This document shows, piece after piece, positions 34,186 through 43,440 of a DNA stretch of 64,000 nt (positions within the stretch are counted from its first letter, which is position 1; each line of letters opens with the position of its first letter). Location of the stretch: NCBI RefSeq assembly GCF_032842945.2, contig NZ_CP146606.1:2360501-2424500 (forward strand), written 5' to 3'. A model generated the notes under the pieces. That model saw only the letters and a list, made by a program, of their open reading frames with translations. It ran no database searches and was not told the DNA's origin. Made by a program: the position numbers and the translations under genes. This DNA comes from Roseovarius sp. W115 (GTDB lineage Bacteria; Pseudomonadota; Alphaproteobacteria; Rhodobacterales; Rhodobacteraceae).

Positions 34186-36387
34186 GTGACGTCTCCTTCG
34201 CCCAGCTTTTTTGATACCGGCGCGCTTGTCTCTGTTCTGACGACGCAGCCTTTGGGACGTCCGCTTGATTACAAAGCGCCTGAAGGTGGCTGTCATCTGG
34301 GCAGCTTTGTCGAGGTGCCGCTTGGGCCGCGCAAGGTTTTGGGCGTGGTCTGGGGCACCGGGCAGGGGGACTATGATCTTTCGAAAGTGCGCTCGGTGAT
34401 CCGTGTGTTGGATGTGGCACCCATGCGGGAAGACATGCAGAGCTTTCTCAAACGCGCGGCGGATTATACGCTGACGCCTTTGCCTGCGATGTTGCGGCTG
34501 GCCACGCGCGCACCGGGTCTCAGCAACCCGCCCTCGATGCAAAAAGTGTATAGGCTGGGAGACCGCGCGCCGGAGCGCGAGACCAAGGCGCGTAGAAAGG
34601 CGTTGGAGGCGCTGCGCGAATACGGAGGCTTGGCGTTTACGCTCAAGGAGTTGAGCGATCTGGCCGGTGTAACGTCTTCTGTCGTGAAGGGCCTTGTGAA
34701 ACAGGGGGCTGTCCTGGAGGAAGACACGCCGCGTGATGCGCCTTATCCGCCGTTGGATCCGGATCGCGGAAGCGCTGCGCTGACGCCTGATCAGACTGCC
34801 GCGGCACAGGCTTTGATCTCGGGTGTGTGCGGCGCGCGTTTTCAGGCAACGTTGTTACGGGGTGTGACCGGATCGGGAAAAACAGAAGTCTATCTGGAAG
34901 CCGTGGCCGAGACCTTGCGCTGCAAACGGCAGGCATTGGTTATGTTGCCAGAGATTGCCCTTACGGCGGAGTTTATTGACCGGGTCGAGGCGCGGTTTGG
35001 TGTGCGGCCCGCCGAATGGCATTCGGGCGTGACCATGACCGAACGCCGCCGCATCTGGAAGATGGTGGGGCAAGGGCAGTGCCAGATGGTTGTCGGTGCG
35101 CGCTCGGCGCTATTTCTGCCGTTTCAAGATCTTGGCCTCATTGTTGTCGATGAAGAGCATGATACGTCCTACAAGCAGGAAGACGGGGTGCTCTACAATG
35201 CGCGTGACATGGCTGTGCTGCGCGGAAGCCTATGTGATGCGCAGGTGGTGCTGGCCTCGGCCACGCCCAGCCTCGAGAGCTGGTCCAATGCCGAGGCGGG
35301 GAAATACACGCGGCTTGATCTTGATACGCGGTTTGGTGAGGCGGTCATGCCCGAGCTCGGCGCGATTGATATGCGCACGGAACGCCTACCCGCCAGCCGG
35401 TGGATTTCACCTACATTGCAAAAGGCGGTCGAAGCACGGGTACAGGCGGGCGAACAGGCGCTTTTGTTTTTGAACAGAAGGGGTTACGCGCCGGTCACGA
35501 TCTGTCGAGCCTGCGGTCATCAGGTGGGCTGCGATCATTGCGATGCGCGGATGGTGGAGCATCGCTTTCTCAAACGGTTGATGTGCCACCAATGTGGAGA
35601 GACCAAGCCGATGCCGTCCGTGTGCCCCTCCTGCGAGGCCGAAGATCGGCTGGCGGCTGTGGGGCCGGGTGTGGAACGATTGACCGAAGAAACGCAGGCG
35701 CTCTTTCCCGAGGCGCGGGTGGTAACGCTCAGTTCGGATATGTTCGGCTCGGCGCGGGCGCTCAAAGCGCAGATTGCCGAGATTGCCGAAGGTGGGGCAG
35801 ATATTATCGTTGGAACTCAGCTGGTTGCGAAGGGTCATAACTTTCCCAACCTCACGCTTGTTGGCGTGATCGATGCCGATCTGGGCTTGCAGGGCTCTGA
35901 TTTGCGCGCGGCGGAGCGGACGTTTCAGCTGATGCGGCAGGTGGCCGGGCGTGCAGGGCGCGCGGAAAAGCCCGGTCAGGCGCTGTTGCAGACGTTCCAG
36001 CCAGAGCATCCGGTGATCCGGGCGATCCTGTCGGGAGATGAAGAGGGGTTCTGGCGCGCCGAGGCGGCAGAGCGCAATCAGGCAGGCGTGCCGCCCTTTG
36101 GGCGTATGGCGGGGATTATCCTGTCTTCGACCGATATGCAGGAAGCCTTTGATATCGGCAATTTGCTCGCGCGCAATGACGGCGCCATTCGCGCAGCAGG
36201 GGGGCAGGTTTTTGGCCCGGCGCCCGCACCCATTGCACGGGTGCGAGGACGGCACCGCGTGCGGCTTTTGGTCAAAGCGCCCAAAGGGGCGGCGTTACAG
36301 CCCGCGCTGGCGAAATGGGTGGCGCCGGTCAAGGGATCAGCCCAGTTCCGGCTGGCCGTGGATATTGATCCACAGAGTTTTTATTGA
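34186..36387 (+). CDS. priA: Primosomal replication protein N' (PriA helicase)
   Basis: Restarts stalled replication forks. The 733-residue 3'-5' DNA helicase has the N-terminal fork-binding domain (GALVSVLTTQPLGRPLDYKA), Walker A GVTGSGKTEVYLEAV (about 226-240), DEEHD (about 322), and four Cys pairs of the zinc region beginning CRACGHQVGCDHCD (about 440). Further motifs are TQLVAKGHNFPNLTLVGVID and QVAGRAGRAEKPGQAL. The GTG at 34186, with AAGGG upstream, is the best start. The frame continues upstream to 34081 through a repeat and is not coding there. Confidence 0.95.
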   Translation: MTSPSPSFFDTGALVSVLTTQPLGRPLDYKAPEGGCHLGSFVEVPLGPRKVLGVVWGTGQGDYDLSKVRSVIRVLDVAPMREDMQSFLKRAADYTLTPLPAMLRLATRAPGLSNPPSMQKVYRLGDRAPERETKARRKALEALREYGGLAFTLKELSDLAGVTSSVVKGLVKQGAVLEEDTPRDAPYPPLDPDRGSAALTPDQTAAAQALISGVCGARFQATLLRGVTGSGKTEVYLEAVAETLRCKRQALVMLPEIALTAEFIDRVEARFGVRPAEWHSGVTMTERRRIWKMVGQGQCQMVVGARSALFLPFQDLGLIVVDEEHDTSYKQEDGVLYNARDMAVLRGSLCDAQVVLASATPSLESWSNAEAGKYTRLDLDTRFGEAVMPELGAIDMRTERLPASRWISPTLQKAVEARVQAGEQALLFLNRRGYAPVTICRACGHQVGCDHCDARMVEHRFLKRLMCHQCGETKPMPSVCPSCEAEDRLAAVGPGVERLTEETQALFPEARVVTLSSDMFGSARALKAQIAEIAEGGADIIVGTQLVAKGHNFPNLTLVGVIDADLGLQGSDLRAAERTFQLMRQVAGRAGRAEKPGQALLQTFQPEHPVIRAILSGDEEGFWRAEAAERNQAGVPPFGRMAGIILSSTDMQEAFDIGNLLARNDGAIRAAGGQVFGPAPAPIARVRGRHRVRLLVKAPKGAALQPALAKWVAPVKGSAQFRLAVDIDPQSFY

Positions 36388-36730
36388 AGTGGGGTGGGGT
36401 GTTTTGCGGAGAATGTGTTCAACGCCCCCAAGGCGCGAACTCAAGGGGCAAAGCCCTGCCGCGCCAGCGCCGGACCGACCCGATGGGCCGGCGCTTTGTT
36501 CACGTAAGCGCGTGGCATGTATGAAGGATGTGCTTGGCTGGCATAAACCGCCGAGGCTCGGATGGAGGCTGCGCCGTCCCCCGGTCCGGCGCTGTCGCGG
36601 CTTGGTGTAAATTCACTTCGACCTCGACGCGTACATAGGACAGCTTTGCCAATGACTTTTGCGATTTTCGCACACCTGCTCTGCGTCCTGACCCATGGTC
36701 AAAACCGGGCAATGGGCGTAAGGCTGTCTC
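36388..36730. other. Intergenic region after priA, 343 bases
   Basis: No convincing gene. Small frames here are short, Arg/Pro/Cys-rich and overlap on both strands. A hairpin (36466-36499) lies inside. The last 60 bases before the MFS gene are likely promoter. A long antisense frame over the MFS gene extends through it and is not supported. Confidence 0.5.
36466..36499 (+). terminator. Possible terminator after priA (AGCGCCGG / CCGGCGCT hairpin)
   Basis: An eight-base GC stem with a 14-base loop, followed by TTGTT. Its sequence, with neighbouring CAAGGGGCAAAGCCC, looks like a dispersed roseobacter element. Terminator strength is moderate. Confidence 0.5.
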
Positions 36731-37963
36731 ATGAGCACCACCTTTCCCCTTGATGATGCGCACCTGTTGCCGAAATGGCGGCGGCCTGTTGTGTTGCTCT
36801 TTCTCATGGCGGCGGCGATGCCTTTGGCGTTTTCCACCTGGATGGCGCTCATCAACAACTTTGTCATTGAGGCCGCGGATTTTGACGGTTCGGACATCGG
36901 CTGGCTGCATACGGTGCGCGAAATCCCGGGGTTCTTCGCCATTGGTGTGATTGCCATCATCATATTTATGCGCGAGCAGACGCTGGCACTGATCTCTTTG
37001 GTTCTCTTGGGTGTGGCCACGGCCATTACCGCGTGGTTTCCGACCATGGGCGGGATCCTGACGATCACGATGCTCAGCTCGATCGGCTTTCATTACTACG
37101 AGACGGTGAACCAGTCGCTTCAGCTTCAATGGCTGCCCAAACACCGTGCGCCGCAGATGCTGGGCTGGCTGGTCTCGGCGGGGTCTGCTGCGACGCTGGT
37201 GGCCTATGTGCTGATTGTCATGACCTGGGAGACGCTCGATCTGAGCTATAACACTGTCTATATCCTGGCCGGAGGGGCGACTGTTCTGATCGCGCTTTAT
37301 TGCATGGTGGCTTTCCCGCAGTTTGAGGCGCCCAATCCGCAGGTAAAGAAGATGATCCTGCGCCGCCGGTATTGGCTTTATTATGCGCTGCAATTCATGT
37401 CGGGTGCGCGGCGGCAGATCTTCATTGTCTTTGCCGGGTTCATGATGGTCGAAAAGTTTGGCTTTGAGGTGCATGAGGTCACAGCGCTTTACATGATCAA
37501 CCTTGTGGCCAACATGATCTTTGCGCCCCTCATGGGCCGGGCGGTGCATGTCTTTGGCGAGCGCGCGACGCTGCTGTTTGAATATGCCGGTCTGGCGCTG
37601 GTCTTTTTGCTCTATGGCGGGCTTTACTTCTTTGGCTGGGGCGTTTTGCTGGCGATGGTGCTCTACGTGGTGGACCATTTGCTCTTTGCTCTGGCACTGG
37701 CGCTGAAGACCTATTTTCAGAAAATTGCCGATCCCGGAGATATCGCGCCCACAGCCGCCGTGGCCTTTACCATCAACCACATCGCGGCGGTGTTTCTGCC
37801 TGCGGCATTGGGATACTTGTGGCTGGTCTCACCGGCGGCTGTCTTTGTGCTAGCGGCGTGCATGGCATCCGTGTCGTTTCTTCTGGCATTGCTTATTCCC
37901 CGCCATCCTGAACCGGGGTATGAGACGATCCTGATGCGCCGCGCTCCGGCGGTGGCAGAGTAA
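36731..37963 (+). CDS. MFS-family transporter
   Basis: The 410-residue integral membrane protein has about 12 helices, starting RRPVVLLFLMAAAMPLAFST. The central loop FEAPNPQVKKMILRRRYW sits between the two six-helix halves. The substrate is not apparent and no adjacent catabolic genes help. ATG at 36731 (MSTTFPLDDAHLLPKWR) is good. A 426-residue frame on the opposite strand is a codon-bias shadow. Confidence 0.85.
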   Translation: MSTTFPLDDAHLLPKWRRPVVLLFLMAAAMPLAFSTWMALINNFVIEAADFDGSDIGWLHTVREIPGFFAIGVIAIIIFMREQTLALISLVLLGVATAITAWFPTMGGILTITMLSSIGFHYYETVNQSLQLQWLPKHRAPQMLGWLVSAGSAATLVAYVLIVMTWETLDLSYNTVYILAGGATVLIALYCMVAFPQFEAPNPQVKKMILRRRYWLYYALQFMSGARRQIFIVFAGFMMVEKFGFEVHEVTALYMINLVANMIFAPLMGRAVHVFGERATLLFEYAGLALVFLLYGGLYFFGWGVLLAMVLYVVDHLLFALALALKTYFQKIADPGDIAPTAAVAFTINHIAAVFLPAALGYLWLVSPAAVFVLAACMASVSFLLALLIPRHPEPGYETILMRRAPAVAE

Positions 37964-37987
37964 GTCCTTCAGACGGGTTCATCAGAC

Positions 37988-38863
37988 ATGCCGACATTCA
38001 CCGCCCTCACCACGCTTGCCGGAAAAGACAAAGCCGAAGCTCTTGGTGCGGCGATGGAAGCACTGACGCCGGAACCGACGGGGGTTGGCGTCTTTGAACT
38101 TGAGGACGGCTCAGGCCTTTGGGAAGTGGGCGGATATTTCCAGGGCGCGCCTGATGCCGCAGGGCTTGCGCTTTTGGCGGCTTTGCATGGTGCGAAGGAT
38201 TTTGTTGTCTCCGAGCTGCCCGAGGTGGATTGGGTGGCCAAGGTCAAGCGAGAGCTGACACCGGTCGAGGCCGGGCGGTTCTTTGTATACGGTAGCCATG
38301 ACGCAGATAAAGTGCCCGAAGGGTGTGAACCTCTCTTGATTGAGGCCTCCATGGCCTTTGGCACTGGCCATCATGGGACCACGCAGGGGTGCCTGCAATT
38401 GCTGGAGACTGCGATTGTTGGAGGTGCTCAGCCGACAAGCGTTTTGGATCTAGGGTGCGGCACAGCCGTACTGGCGATGGCGGCGGCGCGAGTGTGGCCG
38501 CAAGCGCGCGTGCTGGCCAGTGACATTGATGCTGTGGCCGTCGAGGTGGCCGAGGCGAATGTGACCGCGAACGGGCTTGCAGGTCATGTCTTATGTGTGG
38601 AGGCCGAGGGACTGGACCATGAAGACATCCTCAAGGCCGCTCCGTTTGATCTGATTTTCGCAAATATCCTCAAAGGACCGCTGATTGGTCTCTGCGACAG
38701 AATCACTCAGGCACTTTCACCACAGGGAAATGTGATTCTTTCCGGTATCCTGAATGAGCAACGGCAAGAGATCGCCGATGTTTATACCGCCTACGGAAAC
38801 AGTGTTGTTGAGACCCTAGTGATTGGTGACTGGTCGTCACTAATGCTCCGCAAAAGTGTCTGA
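37988..38863 (+). CDS. prmA: Ribosomal protein L11 methyltransferase
   Basis: Methylates L11 with S-adenosylmethionine. The 291-residue enzyme has an N-terminal substrate domain and a class I methyltransferase domain: EASMAFGTGHHGTTQGCLQL (about 118-137), VLDLGCGTAVLAMAAA (SAM motif I), and FDLIFANILKGPLI (NIL motif). These identify PrmA. It starts 24 bases after the MFS stop, perhaps in the same transcript. Confidence 0.95.
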   Translation: MPTFTALTTLAGKDKAEALGAAMEALTPEPTGVGVFELEDGSGLWEVGGYFQGAPDAAGLALLAALHGAKDFVVSELPEVDWVAKVKRELTPVEAGRFFVYGSHDADKVPEGCEPLLIEASMAFGTGHHGTTQGCLQLLETAIVGGAQPTSVLDLGCGTAVLAMAAARVWPQARVLASDIDAVAVEVAEANVTANGLAGHVLCVEAEGLDHEDILKAAPFDLIFANILKGPLIGLCDRITQALSPQGNVILSGILNEQRQEIADVYTAYGNSVVETLVIGDWSSLMLRKSV

Positions 38864-38966
38864 AAAACAAAGAAAAAACAGCGCAAATAAGGCAGGCGCC
38901 CCATTTCTGCCACAATTCGTACCTAGCGTCAGGTCAGGGTTTAAGGACGAATATAAGGACGTTGTT

Positions 38967-39314
38967 ATGACGGCTGACGGTTTTACAAGTTTCGACGAGC
39001 GCTTGCGGAAGATTGACCGCAAGAAGGCACGTATGGCTGGCGGGTACTCCGCGCGTGTTACACGTGAAGGTCTCATTGTTTTTCGCCCCAAGCGCCGCCG
39101 CACCGGGTTTTCGGTTCGTGGGCTGGCCTTCTTGGTGGTAGGTTTCTTCCTGTTCAAAGGAATGATCATGGCCCATCTGGGCACCACAGTTTACGATCAG
39201 CGCGTTGATGCGCTGAACCAAGGCACGATCATGGAACAAGCCGGTGCATTTGCAATGCAAAGCGATCCAATCACTTTGGAAATTGCCAAGCAGCTACACG
39301 TTTTGTTCAACTAA
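38967..39314 (+). CDS. Hypothetical single-pass membrane protein (115 aa)
   Basis: Starts MTADGFTSFDERLRKIDRKK at 38967, with AAGGACG upstream. A basic N-terminus (ARMAGGYSARVTREGLIVF, RPKRRRTG) leads to one membrane helix (about 49-66, LAFLVVGFFLFKGMIMAHL) and a C-terminal periplasmic tail rich in Gln, Asp and Ala. The family appears conserved in roseobacters but has no assigned role known to me. The open frame extends upstream into the prmA end, without a ribosome site. Confidence 0.65.
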   Translation: MTADGFTSFDERLRKIDRKKARMAGGYSARVTREGLIVFRPKRRRTGFSVRGLAFLVVGFFLFKGMIMAHLGTTVYDQRVDALNQGTIMEQAGAFAMQSDPITLEIAKQLHVLFN

Positions 39315-39367
39315 AGGAGTTCAGGGGTCCCTCCAGCGCGACAGCGTCGCCCCTTGAAGTCAAAGAA

Positions 39368-39404
39368 AAGCCCTGCACGTTGGTCCGCGTGCAGGGCTTC
39401 TTTT
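39368..39404 (+). terminator. Bidirectional terminator
   Basis: AAGCCCTGCACG pairs with CGTGCAGGGCTT (12-base stem, 8-base loop). A CTTCTTTTAT tail follows on the plus strand and an A-rich run precedes it, so it can serve both the gene ending at 39314 and the convergent DUF1127 gene. Confidence 0.85.
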
Positions 39405-39449
39405 ATCTGGAAAGCATGTGCCAGGGCAAACATGCTTAAAAGAAAGGGC

Positions 39450-39644
39450 TTAACCGGCGATCGTATCGATCTCTGCGCGGCTAATACCGATATCCTCCAA
39501 CTCGCGATCTGACAAGCGCGCGAGCGCGCTGCGTGTGATCCGAGCGTCATTCCACGCATTGAATTGCGCGATGATGTTTTGAACCGTACGGCTAAGGGCA
39601 TTGCCTTTGCCGCCGGCCACGGTGGTTGTGTCGATGACAGCCAT
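39450..39644 (-). CDS. DUF1127 (YjiS-like) small protein
   Basis: The 64-residue protein starts MAVIDTTTVAGGKGNALSRT and ends with the domain ALARLSDRELEDIGISRAEI (about 44-63). DUF1127 proteins are small Arg-rich regulators; in several alphaproteobacteria they bind RNA or affect phosphate and carbon stress responses. AAGGA lies eight bases upstream of ATG 39644. The upstream region has three TGCATA-like words (39731-39758), a possible operator. Confidence 0.85.
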   Translation of the reverse strand: MAVIDTTTVAGGKGNALSRTVQNIIAQFNAWNDARITRSALARLSDRELEDIGISRAEIDTIAG

Positions 39645-39946
39645 TGTTATGGTCCTTTTGTTGAGACGCATGATGCGTTGTGATCACGGCGAGATAGTCT
39701 TGGACATGCGCGCCAACAAGGGGTGTTTTTTGCATAGTCAATATGCAGCTATTGCATAGGTGGATTCTGCGTAAACTTATGTAAAATCGTAATCTTTTTA
39801 TATTTAACGAAAACCAGAAAGCTGTTTTTCGGCACGGCTTTCATAGCGGTTTTGTCAGGGCCACTTGCCAGGCTGTGTGTATTACTTCTTGGTCTTTGTT
39901 CCCGTTTCGTGCTAACGCAGTGAAAACAACAAGAACGGGCAGACAT
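39645..39946. other. Divergent intergenic region between DUF1127 and ruvC
   Basis: About 300 bases, A+T-rich, with no gene. It should hold the promoters of both genes. TGCATAGTCAATATGCA (39731-39747) is an inverted repeat with a five-base spacer; another TGCATA follows at 39753-39758. No factor can be named from this. Confidence 0.5.
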
Positions 39947-40441
39947 ATGCGGGTCATTGGCATTGATCCCGGGTTGCGAAATCTGGGCTGGGGCGTGATC
40001 GACACAGAGGGCAGCCGGATCAGCCACGTGGCCAATGGCGTGTGTAAGACGCTGAACGTTAGTTTATCCGAGCGTCTTTTGTCTTTGCATGAACAACTCA
40101 GCGCGATTTTTTCGGCTTACGCACCGCAAACAGCTGCTGTGGAGCAGACATTTGTGAACAAGGATGGGGCGGGCACGCTCAAACTGGGTCAGGCGCGGGG
40201 CATTGCCATGCTGGTGCCAGCGCAGTTTGGCCTAACGGTTGGAGAATACGCGCCCAACACGGTGAAAAAGACCGTTGTAGGCGTGGGTCATGCCGCCAAA
40301 GATCAGGTGGCACATATGGTGCGGGTTCAGTTGCCGGGTGCTGATCTGGCGGGGCCTGATGCTGCAGATGCGCTGGCGATTGCGATTTGCCATGCGCATC
40401 ATGGGGCGTCTCCGGTTCTCACAATGAGGCAACGCGCATGA
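39947..40441 (+). CDS. ruvC: Holliday junction resolvase RuvC
   Basis: Endonuclease that cuts Holliday junctions bound by RuvAB. The 164-residue protein has the catalytic acid set: [16 protein letters not shown] (Asp7), [20 protein letters not shown] (Glu), and [15 protein letters not shown] (two Asp). ATG at 39947 is the family start; the longer frame to 39875 has no signal. It overlaps ruvA by ATGA. The upstream region is shared with the divergent DUF1127 gene. Confidence 0.96.
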   Translation: MRVIGIDPGLRNLGWGVIDTEGSRISHVANGVCKTLNVSLSERLLSLHEQLSAIFSAYAPQTAAVEQTFVNKDGAGTLKLGQARGIAMLVPAQFGLTVGEYAPNTVKKTVVGVGHAAKDQVAHMVRVQLPGADLAGPDAADALAIAICHAHHGASPVLTMRQRA

Positions 40442-41109
40442 TCGGGCGGCTGGCCGGAAGGATAGATTATCGTGCTGCCGATCACGTGCTGATTGATGTG
40501 GGTGGGGTGGGATATCTCGTGTATTGCTCAGACCGGACATTGGCGGCGTTGCCCGGCATTGGGGAGCATGCAGCGGTTTACACAGACCTTCTGGTGCGCG
40601 AAGACCTGTTGCAACTTTTTGGCTTTACCACATTGGCCGAGAAAGAGTGGCACCGGCTTTTGATGAGTGTACAGGGCGTGGGGGCGAAGGCGTCTATGGC
40701 CATTCTTGGCACTCTGGGACCTGAAGGCGTAGGCCGCGCCATCGCGCTGGGCGATGCGGGGTCCATCAAGGCGGCCAAGGGGATTGGCCCCAAGACGGCG
40801 CAACGCGTGGTGCATGAGCTAAAAGACAAGGCCCCAGAGGTGATGGCGATGGGCGCAACACATGCGGTAAGTGCTGGCCCCACGCCTGAAGCGGATACGG
40901 ATGCGGTGATTGAAGCCGAGATTGCGCCATCCGTCACCGCCCCTGCTGGCAATCCTGCTGCGCAAGCCGAGGCGCTCTCGGCCTTGACCAACCTTGGATA
41001 TGCACCGGGGGACGCAGCGGCCGCGGTCGCGCAGGCGGCTGGTAACGGCGAGAGCGAAACACCGGCGCTTATCCGGGCGGCGTTGAAGCTTTTGGCGCCG
41101 AAGTCATGA
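40438..41109 (+). CDS. ruvA: Holliday junction branch migration protein RuvA
   Basis: The 223-residue subunit binds four-way junctions as a tetramer. It has domain I ([20 protein letters not shown]), a helix-hairpin-helix with [15 protein letters not shown] and [16 protein letters not shown], an Ala/Pro-rich flexible linker, and domain III ([20 protein letters not shown]) that contacts RuvB. Overlaps ruvC and the following micro-ORF by ATGA, so the three resolvase genes are translated as a unit. Confidence 0.96.
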   Translation: MIGRLAGRIDYRAADHVLIDVGGVGYLVYCSDRTLAALPGIGEHAAVYTDLLVREDLLQLFGFTTLAEKEWHRLLMSVQGVGAKASMAILGTLGPEGVGRAIALGDAGSIKAAKGIGPKTAQRVVHELKDKAPEVMAMGATHAVSAGPTPEADTDAVIEAEIAPSVTAPAGNPAAQAEALSALTNLGYAPGDAAAAVAQAAGNGESETPALIRAALKLLAPKS

Positions 41110-41186
41110 AAGAAGTGACGTTCATCAGACCCCACGGTCTTCTTCGCGTCGAAAGCCCGACAGGGTTTGAGGAGCGCTGGATATGA
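41106..41186 (+). CDS. Candidate 26-residue micro-ORF bridging ruvA and ruvB
   Basis: ATG at 41106 overlaps the ruvA stop (ATGA) and the TGA at 41184-41186 overlaps the ruvB ATG (ATGA). It reads [13 protein letters not shown], then [13 protein letters not shown]. It fills the 73-base gap exactly. The ruvB ribosome site GAGGAG (41169-41174) lies inside. Whether the peptide itself matters or only serves to couple translation cannot be told. Confidence 0.45.
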   Translation: MKEVTFIRPHGLLRVESPTGFEERWI

Positions 41187-42211
41187 GTGACCCTGACCCA
41201 ACCTTGCGCCCTGATCCCTTGCCAGAGGATACCGACCGCGCTTTGCGACCCCAGATGCTGTCTGATTTTATCGGGCAACAAGAGGCGCGGGCCAATCTGA
41301 GCGTGTTCATCCAATCCGCCCGGCAACGCGGTGAGGCGATGGATCACACGCTCTTTCATGGTCCACCGGGTTTGGGCAAGACGACGCTCGCGCAGATCAT
41401 GGCGCGTGAGCTGGGCGTGGGGTTTCGCATGACCTCGGGGCCGGTTCTGGCCAAGGCGGGGGATCTGGCGGCCATTCTGACCAATCTTGAGCGAAATGAT
41501 GTGCTCTTTATTGATGAAATTCACAGGCTGAACCCGGCCGTGGAAGAGGTGCTGTATCCTGCATTGGAGGATTTCGAGCTTGATCTGGTGATCGGCGAAG
41601 GGCCTGCGGCACGGACAGTGCGGATTGAATTGCAGCCCTTCACGCTGGTGGGGGCCACGACGCGGTTGGGGCTTTTGACCACGCCTTTGCGGGATCGGTT
41701 CGGCATTCCAACCCGGCTGCAGTTTTATTCTGAGGATGAGCTGCATCAGATCGTAACGCGCAACGCGATGCGCATGGGCACGCCAGCAGATGAGGAAGGC
41801 GCGCGCGAGATTGCGCGCCGCTCGCGCGGCACGCCGCGCATTGCCGGACGGCTGTTGCGCCGGGTGGCTGATTTCGCCGTGGTGGAAAGCGACGGGCAGA
41901 TCACACAGGCACTGGCCGATAATGCGCTCACTCGGCTGGGCGTGGATGGTCTGGGGCTTGACGGCGCGGATCGGCGGTATCTGCGTCTTATTGCCGAAGG
42001 GTATCAGGGCGGGCCAGTGGGGATTGAAACCTTGAGCGCGGCCCTTTCTGAAAGCCGTGATGCGCTCGAAGAGGTGATTGAGCCGTTTTTGTTGCAGCAG
42101 GCGCTGATACAGCGCACGCCGCGGGGGAGGATGTTGGCGCCTTTGGGTTGGCGGCATTTGGGGATGGACGCGCCCAAAGCCCCAGGGCAGAGCGATTTGT
42201 TTGGCAAGTGA
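41183..42211 (+). CDS. ruvB: Holliday junction branch migration ATPase RuvB
   Basis: AAA+ motor that drives branch migration with RuvA. The 342-residue protein has [19 protein letters not shown], Walker [14 protein letters not shown] (about 60-72), Walker [17 protein letters not shown], sensor [18 protein letters not shown] and the C-terminal winged helix with [17 protein letters not shown]. Complete. Followed by a post-stop TATTTTTGGCAAGAA motif. Confidence 0.97.
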   Translation: MSDPDPTLRPDPLPEDTDRALRPQMLSDFIGQQEARANLSVFIQSARQRGEAMDHTLFHGPPGLGKTTLAQIMARELGVGFRMTSGPVLAKAGDLAAILTNLERNDVLFIDEIHRLNPAVEEVLYPALEDFELDLVIGEGPAARTVRIELQPFTLVGATTRLGLLTTPLRDRFGIPTRLQFYSEDELHQIVTRNAMRMGTPADEEGAREIARRSRGTPRIAGRLLRRVADFAVVESDGQITQALADNALTRLGVDGLGLDGADRRYLRLIAEGYQGGPVGIETLSAALSESRDALEEVIEPFLLQQALIQRTPRGRMLAPLGWRHLGMDAPKAPGQSDLFGK

Positions 42212-42212
42212 T

Positions 42213-42245
42213 GCCTTCGGCGAGGATATTTTTGGCAAGAAGAAA
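42213..42245 (+). repeat. Post-stop motif GAGGATATTTTTGGCAAGAA
   Basis: Two bases after the ruvB stop; a near copy is at 23918-23952. I recall this type in roseobacter intergenic DNA. It may be a transcript end or processing signal. Confidence 0.5.
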
Positions 42246-42291
42246 AGCCTTGTGCTCTTGCACCTCTGACAAGCTCTGATACCTGCAGGAT

Positions 42292-42927
42292 ATGGCTGAC
42301 CTGATATCACATGAAGGCGTTGAGGCGCTGTTTACCCGTGCTGATGGCACTTACCTCTTTGCACGTTGGGGACGGCCTTTGGTGCCGGTGGTGTTCGGCA
42401 CGGATGACAGCACGCTTGAAATCGTGAAGGGCGCGGTTGAGGCGGTTGTGCTCATGGCCGGGCACAACATGGCTGAGACGGACCCTGAGCTGGGCGTCAA
42501 CTTGATGTTCTTTTTCTTCCGAGAGTGGGATGAGCTGACCGAGGTGCCTGATCTGGATCGGATGGTGCCAGACTTGGGGCCGTTGGTGGAGCGTCTGAAG
42601 GCGGCTGAGGCCAATCAATATCGGATTTTCCGCTTTGATGAGGCGGGCGCGATCAAGGCCAGTTTTGTGTTTCTGCGTATGGATGAGGAGCTTAGCAAGG
42701 TTCCCGCAGACACTTTGGCTTTGGCGCAGGTGGTGCAGACCATTGTGCTTTGGTCAGACACCGCATTTGTAGGGCGATCTCCTCTGGCGCAGGCGCCGGA
42801 GGGCAAGGTGATCCTGCGGCCCGATATCGGGGCTGTCATCCGGGCCAGTTATGATCCGGTCATGCCAGTGGTGGCGCAAGACCCAAGTCACGCGCTCAGA
42901 CTGGCGGCGCGGGTTAAACAGGTCTAG
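42292..42927 (+). CDS. Conserved hypothetical protein (211 aa)
   Basis: A 211-residue soluble protein starting MADLISHEGVEALFTRADG. It has alternating strands and helices, e.g. TYLFARWGRPLVPVVFG, LGVNLMFFFFREWDELTEV, LALAQVVQTIVLWSD. No catalytic motif or signal was recognised. It sits between ruvB and ybgC, a position that I recall as conserved in Rhodobacterales. Function unknown. It reads in the same direction as the Tol genes and may share their transcript. Confidence 0.65.
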   Translation: MADLISHEGVEALFTRADGTYLFARWGRPLVPVVFGTDDSTLEIVKGAVEAVVLMAGHNMAETDPELGVNLMFFFFREWDELTEVPDLDRMVPDLGPLVERLKAAEANQYRIFRFDEAGAIKASFVFLRMDEELSKVPADTLALAQVVQTIVLWSDTAFVGRSPLAQAPEGKVILRPDIGAVIRASYDPVMPVVAQDPSHALRLAARVKQV

Positions 42928-42936
42928 GGTCGTGTC

Positions 42937-43326
42937 ATGACACACACCTTCCCGATCCGCGTCTACTATGAAGATACCGACATGGCGGGCATTGTGTATT
43001 ATGCCAATTACCTCAGGTACATAGAGCGCGCGCGCAGTGACTGGGTGCGGGAAATGGGGATTGATCAGAACGCCATGCGCGAAGAGGATGGTGTGGTCTT
43101 TGCAGTGCGTCGGGTCGAGGCGGATTACCATCTGCCTGCCAAGTTTGACGATGAGCTGGAGGTGCGCACAACGGTTGCTTCGGTGAGTGGCGCGCGGCTG
43201 ATCATGGACCAAACGGTGTTTCGTGCGGATGAACTGCTTTTTGCCGCACAGGTCACCATTGCCTGCCTGACGGAAACAGGGCAACCCGTGCGTTTACCGG
43301 CAAATATTCGCCAGATCGTGCATTAA
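42937..43326 (+). CDS. ybgC: Acyl-CoA thioesterase of the Tol-Pal system
   Basis: The 129-residue hot-dog-fold thioesterase has the active-site region RVYYEDTDMAGIVYYANYLR (Asp17-like catalytic Asp), then ERARSDWVREMGI. YbgC hydrolyses short acyl-CoAs or acyl-ACP and is always encoded before tolQ. It starts nine bases after the preceding gene. The complete set ybgC-tolQRAB-pal-cpoB follows. Confidence 0.95.
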   Translation: MTHTFPIRVYYEDTDMAGIVYYANYLRYIERARSDWVREMGIDQNAMREEDGVVFAVRRVEADYHLPAKFDDELEVRTTVASVSGARLIMDQTVFRADELLFAAQVTIACLTETGQPVRLPANIRQIVH

Positions 43327-43440
43327 ACTGTGCCCGATTGTCGCCAGGGTGCGGATGTTATTGGCTTTCCCCTTTAAAATCGGCTAGCGTGCCGCTCAAT
43401 AAAGCACGGCACAAATAAGCCGATAAAAAAGAGCAGGCGG

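Noticed and set aside
36500-37780. A 426-codon minus-strand frame opposite the MFS transporter
   Set aside because: Codon-bias shadow: Gln/His/Lys/Arg-rich with no motif, while the plus strand has clear membrane helices.
41069-42310. A 413-codon minus-strand frame opposite ruvB
   Set aside because: Shadow of ruvB, with no start signal or domain.
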